A stretch of DNA of 64,000 nt from an uncultured delta proteobacterium (GTDB lineage Bacteria; Myxococcota_A; UBA9160; JAFDET01). A model generated the notes under the pieces. That model saw nothing but the letters and a program-made list of their open reading frames with translations, did no database searches and had not been told where the DNA came from. Of this stretch, positions 58,553-64,000 are shown piece after piece; position 1 is the stretch's first letter, and every line of letters begins with the position of its first letter. Where the stretch lies: contig CAMYLJ010000020.1 of the NCBI GenBank assembly GCA_947259215.1, positions 1 through 64,000 of the forward strand, written 5' to 3'. Made by a program: the position numbers and the translations under genes.

Positions 58553-61500
58553 ATGTGGCGACGACTGGGAATCGAGCCCGGCGAAGGCCGGCTCTTCGCG
58601 TGGGCCGCAGCGACCCTCTTCCTGTTGGGGTGGGCCTACGTCTCGGTCACGAACGTGTCCGAGGTCTTCTTCATCAAGCGGATCGACGTCCGCTACCTGC
58701 CCCTGGCCTTCCTGGCGAGCTCCGCCGTCCTGGTGGTGACGACACTGGCCCTCGGCCGCTTCGCGGTGAACCGCAACCGGGTGCGGCTGCTGCCCGCGGT
58801 GCTGCTGGGCCTCGGCCTCGTGCTGATACCCCTGTGGCTGGCAGTGGGGAGCGACCTCACGCCGGTCCTCGGGCTGCTGGTGATCGTGTCGAAGCAGATC
58901 CAGGCCCTGGGCCTGCTGATCTTCCTGCTGGCCCTGAGCGACCTGCTCCACCCGCGCCAGGCCAAGCGTCTATTCGCGCCACTGATGGCCGGCATGACCC
59001 TCGGCACCATGCTCGGGAGCTTCGCGTCGGAACCCCTCGGACGCTGGCTCGGCATCGACGCCCTGCTGCCCATCTCGACGGCGGTGCTGGCGGGCTCGGC
59101 CCTGATGGCGATCCCGCTGCGCCGCGGCGTGCGTCGGCGCCTCGGTGGACGCGGCGAGGGCGACGAGGTGATACCCACGCCCGTAGCCACGACGACGCCG
59201 AGCGAGGAGGCCGGGTTCGGGAGCCTGTGGCGCGAAAGCCGACTCTTCCGCCTGCTGGCGCTGACGACCCTGGCCTCGGGGCTCCTCGGCCCGATGCTCT
59301 ACTTCCAGTTCCAGTACGTCGCGGACCTGGCCACCCGGGGCGAGGGCGGCGAGGGCGCCCTGCTGCGGATCCTGGCGTGGTTCCGCGGCTCGGTGAGCTT
59401 CTTCATCCTCTTCACGCAGCTCGGCCTGACGGGCGTGATCTACCGACGCATCGGCCTCCCCCTGGCCGCCGCCATCTCACCGGGCGTGTACCTGCTCGGG
59501 TTCGCCGGAGTGGCGGTGAACCAGTCGCTGCCCGCGGGCGTCGGTGGACTCGCGGGCGCCAAGTTCGTGGACAACGCCATCTACGACCCCGCCCTGCGCG
59601 TTCTCTACAACCTCTTCCGGGAAGGCGTGCGCTCCCAGGCGGTGGCGTTCCTCGAGGGCCCGGTGAAGCGCGGCGGCGGGGTGCTCGGGAATCTGCTGAC
59701 CCAGGCGCTGATCCTGGTGGTGGGCCCGTTCCTCGTGCCCTGGGTTGGGCTCGCGCTGGCGGGAGGCTGGCTGGCGGTGGCGCTCGTCCTGTGGCGACTC
59801 TACCCGGAGCTCCTGATGGGTGCGGTCAACGCCCGGGGCCCCCGCAGCTTCGACCAGCTGCCTCTGGACGAACTCCTCGACCCCTCCACCGAGCGCGTGC
59901 TGGCGCGTCAGCTCCTGAGTCCCGATCCGCAGGTCGTGCGCCTGGCCATCGACCTGTGCAGCGAGGGAAGTCCCGAGCGGGCCGTGGCCGCCCTGGCCGA
60001 GGCCGTCCGGGAAGCACCGGGCGACACGCGATCCCTGCTCGTGGACAGCCTGGACCGGTTGCTCGAAGCATCGGTCGTGACGAGCGCCGTGACCCACGCG
60101 AAGGCGGCCCAGGACCTGGCCGACCTGCTGGCCCAGCCGGGCAAGCTGGAGGGCATCGACCGCGCCAACGTGGTGCAGGCCTACGGCCGCCTGACCGAAG
60201 GCGCCCCGAGCGAGGACGACCGCGCCCTGCTCGAGCGCGCCCGTGCCGAACGCAGCCCGGGCGTGCGGCTGGCGGCGCGGGTCGCGCTGGCGCGGCGCGG
60301 CGATCTGCAGGCCGGGGATCTGCTGCCGGAGCTGGGCGAGGCCGCGACCGGGCCGGACCCCGTCGCGCGCCAGATCGCGCGCGAGGAGCTCCGGGCCCTG
60401 CTCGTGCAGGGCGATCCCGAGACGGATCCAACGGAGTGGGCACAGACCCACGAGGTCCTGCTGCGGGGCCTCGCCCGCGCCGACGAGCGCGCGACGACCG
60501 CCGAGGCCCTGGCGGACGTGGCGGAGCAGCATCCGAACTGGACCGCCGCGGCCCGCGAGCCGATGCTCGCGCTCCTCGAAGACCCGGATTCCGCAACGCG
60601 GGCGGCGGCCATGCGCTTCGTCGGGGCGGCGGGGATGGCGGAGGTGGCGAAGCGACTGGTCGGAGCCGTCGACGCGGAGGATGCGGACGAGGCGATCGCA
60701 GCCTGCCGCAGCCTGCGGGCGCTCGGCCCCGCCGCGGCCGACGTGCTGCTGGTGGAGCTCTCCTACGGCCGCCGCAGCCGCCGCGACACCTTGCTGCGTC
60801 TGGTGGGCGAGCTCGAGGTGGAAGAGCAGACGTTGCTCACCCTCTACGAGCGCGAGCTGGACGCGCTCCACCGCACGGTCCTCAACTGCTCGGCCCTGCG
60901 CTCGCGGGCTTCGTCCATCGTGATCCAGCGCCTGGAGGAACGAATCGGCGAAGGCACGCACACGACGTTGTTGCTGCTCGCCGCGCTACACCATGAAGAG
61001 TCGATCGCGCAGCTGGCGGAACACCTGAAGCGCACTCCCGACCCGCGGCGGCGCGCCATCCTGCTCGAAGCCCTGGAGGCGTTGCTCCAACCCGAGGAGA
61101 AGCGGCTGCTGCTGCCGCTGCTCGAGGACAGCTCCACCCAGCACAAGGCGACGCGCGCCGCCGAGCGGCTCGGCATCCCGATCCCGAGCAGCGAGATCGC
61201 GGCGCGCGATCTGGAGGCGGATTCCGACGAGCTGACGCGCATGCTCTTCGCAGCCACCGGCCTGTCCCAGGACGGCGAAGTGGCCGGAGTGGCGGTTCTG
61301 GACGATGCTAGAGGCACCTTGAAGCCCGTCGAGATCGCCCTCTCCCTGCGCCGGACGCCGCTCTTCGAGCGTCTCTCGACCCGGCACCTGGTGGACATCG
61401 CCGGGGTGGTGCACCAGGAGCGCCATTCCGCCGGGACCGTGCTCTTTCACGAGGGCGATCTCGGCACCAGCATGTTCCTGATCGTCGAAGGTCGCATCCG

Positions 61501-61741
61501 CATCCGACGCGGCAGCCAGGACATCGGGGTGCTCGGGCCGGAGGAGTTCTTCGGTGAGATGGGCCTGCTGGAGGCGGCCCCGCGCACGGCGACCGCGCTC
61601 TGTGACTGCGACGTGCAGCTGCTGCGCCTCGAGCGCGACGAGCTGCTGGCCCTGATGGAGGAGCTGCCGGCCATCGCGATCGGCGTGGCCCAGGAACTCT
61701 CCCGCCGCTACCGGACCGTGCTGGAGCAGATTCCCGCATAG
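58553..61741 (+). CDS. Transporter-like / HEAT repeat / cyclic-nucleotide-binding fusion
   Basis: 1062 residues. Residues 1 to about 420: 10-12 transmembrane helices of nucleotide-transporter/MFS type (SDLLHPRQAKRLFAPLMAG, KFVDNAIYDPALRVLYNLF). About 430-880: HEAT-like helical repeats. About 920-1050: a cNMP-binding domain (FHEGDLGTSMFLIVEGRIRI, PEEFFGEMGLLEAAPRTATA) with the PRTATA phosphate-binding cassette intact. Suggests transport or signalling gated by a cyclic nucleotide through a HEAT linker. Known architecture in deltaproteobacteria, but function unproven. Divergent from the dikinase-like gene; ends 17 bp from the convergent NYN gene. Confidence 0.85.
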   Translation: MWRRLGIEPGEGRLFAWAAATLFLLGWAYVSVTNVSEVFFIKRIDVRYLPLAFLASSAVLVVTTLALGRFAVNRNRVRLLPAVLLGLGLVLIPLWLAVGSDLTPVLGLLVIVSKQIQALGLLIFLLALSDLLHPRQAKRLFAPLMAGMTLGTMLGSFASEPLGRWLGIDALLPISTAVLAGSALMAIPLRRGVRRRLGGRGEGDEVIPTPVATTTPSEEAGFGSLWRESRLFRLLALTTLASGLLGPMLYFQFQYVADLATRGEGGEGALLRILAWFRGSVSFFILFTQLGLTGVIYRRIGLPLAAAISPGVYLLGFAGVAVNQSLPAGVGGLAGAKFVDNAIYDPALRVLYNLFREGVRSQAVAFLEGPVKRGGGVLGNLLTQALILVVGPFLVPWVGLALAGGWLAVALVLWRLYPELLMGAVNARGPRSFDQLPLDELLDPSTERVLARQLLSPDPQVVRLAIDLCSEGSPERAVAALAEAVREAPGDTRSLLVDSLDRLLEASVVTSAVTHAKAAQDLADLLAQPGKLEGIDRANVVQAYGRLTEGAPSEDDRALLERARAERSPGVRLAARVALARRGDLQAGDLLPELGEAATGPDPVARQIAREELRALLVQGDPETDPTEWAQTHEVLLRGLARADERATTAEALADVAEQHPNWTAAAREPMLALLEDPDSATRAAAMRFVGAAGMAEVAKRLVGAVDAEDADEAIAACRSLRALGPAAADVLLVELSYGRRSRRDTLLRLVGELEVEEQTLLTLYERELDALHRTVLNCSALRSRASSIVIQRLEERIGEGTHTTLLLLAALHHEESIAQLAEHLKRTPDPRRRAILLEALEALLQPEEKRLLLPLLEDSSTQHKATRAAERLGIPIPSSEIAARDLEADSDELTRMLFAATGLSQDGEVAGVAVLDDARGTLKPVEIALSLRRTPLFERLSTRHLVDIAGVVHQERHSAGTVLFHEGDLGTSMFLIVEGRIRIRRGSQDIGVLGPEEFFGEMGLLEAAPRTATALCDCDVQLLRLERDELLALMEELPAIAIGVAQELSRRYRTVLEQIPA

Positions 61742-61758
61742 CCGCGTGCGGGCTTTCT

Positions 61759-62514
61759 CTAGCCCGTCACCCGCACCAGGTAGTTGCCGCGCGACTCGTC
61801 GTAGTCGAGCTCTACCAGGTCGCGCTTCTCCAGGTCCTGGAGGACCGCGGCGAAGGAATCGTAGCCGAAGGCCTGCTCGTTGAAGCCCGGATCCACGCGG
61901 CGCACGGTCTGCTTCACCATCGAGCCCCAGATCTGGTCGTAATCGCGCTCGAGCGAGCGGATGATCTCCATCACCGTGTCGCTGGCCTCGTCCTTCTTGG
62001 AGACCTTGGCCGTCGTCTTGCGCCGGGTGGGGCGGGGCTTCTCCGCGGCAGTGACGAGGTCGTCGTAGTAGATGAACTCGTCGGAGGCGTTCACGAGCAG
62101 ATCCGACGTGGAGGACTTGACGCCGCAGCCGATGACGCGCTTGTCGTTCTCCTTCAGCTTGGCCACGAGCGGGGAGAAATCGCTGTCTCCGGAGACCAGA
62201 GTGAAGACGTCGATGTGCTGCTTGGCGTAACAGAGGTCCAGGGCGTCCACGACCATGTGGATGTCGGCGCTGTTCTTGCCGGAGACGCCGGTCTGCGGAA
62301 TGTCCACCATCTCGACGCCGTGGCGGTGGAAGGTCTCGGTCTGCTTCCGGTAGCCGCTCCAGTCGCAGTAGGCGCGCTTGTAGACGATCCGCCCCTTCTC
62401 GAGCAGGCGCTTCAGCACCAGCTCGATGCGGAACGCACCCCACTTCATGCGCCGGGCGCCGATGGCGAGGTTCTCGAAATCGATGAAGACGGCGATCCGC
62501 GGTTCGTCAGCCAC
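61759..62514 (-). CDS. NYN domain (LabA/DUF88) PIN-like RNase with C-terminal winged domain
   Basis: 251 residues. N-terminal NYN domain with the acidic site: FIDFENLAIG, GKNSADIHMVVDALDL, and LVSGDSDFSPLVAKLKEND. A basic linker (about 160-180) leads to a C-terminal OST-HTH/LOTUS-like domain (LERDYDQIWGSMVKQTVRRV...). Predicted metal-dependent RNase of the PIN-like superfamily. GTG start; TATGCT (62521-62526, minus) ends 6 nt upstream. Confidence 0.9.
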   Translation of the reverse strand: MADEPRIAVFIDFENLAIGARRMKWGAFRIELVLKRLLEKGRIVYKRAYCDWSGYRKQTETFHRHGVEMVDIPQTGVSGKNSADIHMVVDALDLCYAKQHIDVFTLVSGDSDFSPLVAKLKENDKRVIGCGVKSSTSDLLVNASDEFIYYDDLVTAAEKPRPTRRKTTAKVSKKDEASDTVMEIIRSLERDYDQIWGSMVKQTVRRVDPGFNEQAFGYDSFAAVLQDLEKRDLVELDYDESRGNYLVRVTG

Positions 62515-62579
62515 GCGCGCAGCATAGCAGAGGCGTCCGCGCCGGATTGCACTACCTTGCGAGACCGGAGGCAGGACTC

Positions 62580-62825
62580 GTGACGCAAAGACTCGCCGTT
62601 GCGATCAGCGCCGTGCTGCTCGCCGCCTGCGCGTCGAACGCAGGGCCCGCCTGGGAGAGGCCGGAAGGCACCGCCGAACAGCGCGACCGCGACGAGGGAG
62701 ACTGCATGACCCGCGCGCTCAGCATGGGCAACACCTCGCCCCCGGGACCCGGCAACCGCGCGCGCATCGACCGCGAGTTCGAGCGCTGCATGCAGCAGCG
62801 CGGCTGGACCCGCAGCGAGAACTGA
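62580..62825 (+). CDS. Small lipoprotein
   Basis: 81 residues from GTG 62580 (GGAGG 8 nt upstream). Signal peptide with lipobox LLAACAS. Mature part of about 65 residues has two Cys (GDCMTRA and ERCMQQRGW), likely a disulfide. No known family recognised. Convergent with the transglycosylase. Confidence 0.75.
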   Translation: MTQRLAVAISAVLLAACASNAGPAWERPEGTAEQRDRDEGDCMTRALSMGNTSPPGPGNRARIDREFERCMQQRGWTRSEN

Positions 62826-62860
62826 GGCTCGCCCCGGTCTCCCGGGACCGCCCCCGCTCC

Positions 62861-63427
62861 TCAGTGCGGGGGGCTCCAGAGGGCGAGGACGCGGGCCACG
62901 TAGGCGCGGGTCTCGGCGGGGACGCGCTCGTGCCGCACCGCGCCGGGGCCGGCGTGGTAGCCGGCGAGGGCGCGCGGCCAGCTTCCGAGACGGTCGTACA
63001 GGCGTCGCAGGTAGCGCGTCCCTGCCAGCACGTTCTCCCGCGGGTCGAAGACACAGACGACGCCCAGCTGACGGGCCGTGGCGGGCATGAGCTGCATCAG
63101 CCCCTGAGCTCCCGCGTGCGAGACCGCGTCGTGGCGGCCGGCGCTCTCCACCCGGATCACGCTGCGCAGGAGCGCCGGATCCACGCCGTAGCGCAGGGAC
63201 GCGTCGCGGACGGCCTGGCGGGTGCGCGTCCGCAGGCCGTAGTCGCTGGCCGCCCACCAGGGATGGGGCGGGCACGGGGCTGCGACCGTAGGTCGGACGT
63301 CGGGCGCCGTCTCGCGCGGCTCGAGCGCGCGCAGCGCGGCCAGGCGGCGTCCCAGGGCCTCGTCCCCTCGCGCCGGCTCCGCGGCCAGCGCCGCCGCGAG
63401 CGCGAGTGCGCCCCCGACACGCCTCAC
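62861..63427 (-). CDS. Lytic transglycosylase (SLT domain)
   Basis: 188 residues, signal peptide. SLT/goose-lysozyme-like domain: SVIRVESAGRHDAVSHAGAQ with catalytic Glu, then GLMQLMPATA, NVLAGTRYLRRL and ALAGYHAGPGAV. Cleaves peptidoglycan to 1,6-anhydromuropeptides. GTG start overlaps the upstream gene stop as GTGA (63424-63427), so translation is coupled. Confidence 0.93.
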   Translation of the reverse strand: MRRVGGALALAAALAAEPARGDEALGRRLAALRALEPRETAPDVRPTVAAPCPPHPWWAASDYGLRTRTRQAVRDASLRYGVDPALLRSVIRVESAGRHDAVSHAGAQGLMQLMPATARQLGVVCVFDPRENVLAGTRYLRRLYDRLGSWPRALAGYHAGPGAVRHERVPAETRAYVARVLALWSPPH

Positions 63428-63972
63428 GTCGGACCCCCAGCCAGCGCAGCCAGGTCGAAGACCAGCTCGAACGCCTCCTCGGCTCCGTCCAGGCGCTGGG
63501 CACCCAGGACGTGCAGGCGCACGCCGCCGTCCGGCGCACGCTCGTAGCGGCCGCGCACTTCGCTGTAGCCGGTGTGCCCGGGGCCACGTTCGTCCAGGGC
63601 GCGCGCGATCCCGCCGAAGAGGCCCGCGTCCACGCGCCGCGGCATCAGGAGCATGACCTCCGCGTCGTCGCCGAAGCGCGCGCGGGCGGTGCCGGTGACG
63701 CCGGCCAGGGCCGGCTCCGCGCTGTAGTCGCGCGCGCGGGGCGAGAAGCCCGCTTCCAGGCGCGCGTCGCCCAGATCGCCGCCCTCGAGATCGACGCCCG
63801 CCACGATGGCACGCCGGCTCACCACCACGAAGCGCGCTCCCAGACTCTCCATGGACGCGGCGTAGGCGCGGAAGGACGGAAAGCTCTGGTAGCTGAAGGA
63901 GAGCGCGGGGAAGCCGTCCCCAGCGGCCAGCAGGTCCTCGCCGCGCGCGACCTCGGCGCCTCCCACGTCCAT
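63424..63972 (-). CDS. Hypothetical protein, 5' end possibly beyond the window
   Basis: At least 182 residues, not recognised. Alternating strand pattern (RFVVVSRRAIVAGVDLEG, DDAEVMLLMPRRVDAG, GVRLHVLGAQRLDG). ATG 63972 has no Shine-Dalgarno or TAnnnT box, and the frame stays open to the window end (64000), so the real start is probably upstream. It precedes and overlaps the lytic transglycosylase gene. Confidence 0.6.
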   Translation of the reverse strand: MDVGGAEVARGEDLLAAGDGFPALSFSYQSFPSFRAYAASMESLGARFVVVSRRAIVAGVDLEGGDLGDARLEAGFSPRARDYSAEPALAGVTGTARARFGDDAEVMLLMPRRVDAGLFGGIARALDERGPGHTGYSEVRGRYERAPDGGVRLHVLGAQRLDGAEEAFELVFDLAALAGGPT

Positions 63973-64000
63973 TGGCCGGGGCGCAGAAGGCGCTGGTGCC

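Noticed and set aside
61735-61760. Terminator between the cNMP fusion and NYN genes
   Set aside because: The possible stem is only four base pairs before a mismatch and the T-rich stretch is interrupted.
1-64000. CRISPR array, prophage, IS element or plasmid origin
   Set aside because: No regularly spaced repeats, integrase, transposase, capsid or replication genes were found.

Overview
This 64 kb window comes from a very GC-rich (roughly 70%) Gram-negative chromosome. Envelope genes (pal, sppA, several lipoproteins with lipobox signals, a lytic transglycosylase) indicate an outer membrane. SCP-x/CaiB/crotonase acyl-CoA genes, a deazaflavin-type nitroreductase homologue, a Leptospira-type citramalate synthase, a PEP-CTERM-like exported protein and a nucleotide-transporter-like/HEAT/cNMP fusion would suit an environmental lineage of the former Deltaproteobacteria (Myxococcota or a relative). 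This placement is inference: there is no rRNA, tRNA or ribosomal protein gene here. I see no CRISPR array, no transposase and no phage genes. About 70 protein genes are supported, densely packed on both strands.

Layout. 0.4-10 kb: pal, asd, an acyl-CoA operon (unknown gene, crotonase, CoA-transferase), a histidine phosphatase with an MFS protein, a HAD phosphatase and thiI. 9.8-15 kb, all minus strand: sppA, an SRPBCC protein, an alpha/beta hydrolase, an ECF sigma factor, its anti-sigma factor, a DUF3106-like protein and a YjbQ protein, with stop/start overlaps, interrupted by a 65-bp near-perfect palindrome. 15-31 kb: a thiolase-like/OB-fold fusion, a GT-C membrane protein, Ppx/GppA, a zinc alcohol dehydrogenase, acetyltransferases, a metallophosphoesterase, tpx, an O-methyltransferase, an RluA-type pseudouridine synthase and citramalate synthase behind an apparent isoleucine attenuator. 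31-45 kb: two large lipoproteins, a divergent arsI/arsR pair with a clear operator, and many small accessory enzymes (VOC, cupin, SnoaL, HdeD, TfoX-N, carbonic anhydrase, GFA, zinc ribbon, SIMPL). 45-51 kb: the glcDEF glycolate oxidase operon, a TPR-metallopeptidase and a coiled-coil zinc-ribbon protein. 51-62 kb: a back-to-back locus of two nucleotide-transporter-like proteins (one fused to HEAT repeats and a cyclic-nucleotide domain), two exported class A beta-lactamase-fold proteins and an exported pyruvate phosphate dikinase-like protein. 62-64 kb: an NYN nuclease-like protein, a small lipoprotein, a lytic transglycosylase and a gene running to the window edge.

Two genome-wide habits stand out. 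First, about twenty genes carry a TAnnnT box ending only 6-9 bases before the start codon with no Shine-Dalgarno sequence, which predicts leaderless mRNAs. Second, co-directional genes commonly share ATGA/GTGA stop-start overlaps and convergent genes share CTAG/TTAG overlapping stops. A GC-rich dispersed repeat family (three copies) and a second family of palindromes bounded by GGGGACGTT/AACGTCCCC occupy several of the few real gaps.

The best candidates for undescribed biology are the isoleucine leader peptide/attenuator in front of cimA, the symmetric transporter/serine-hydrolase/exported-dikinase locus, the Cys-less thiolase fused to an OB-fold, and the widespread leaderless promoter arrangement.
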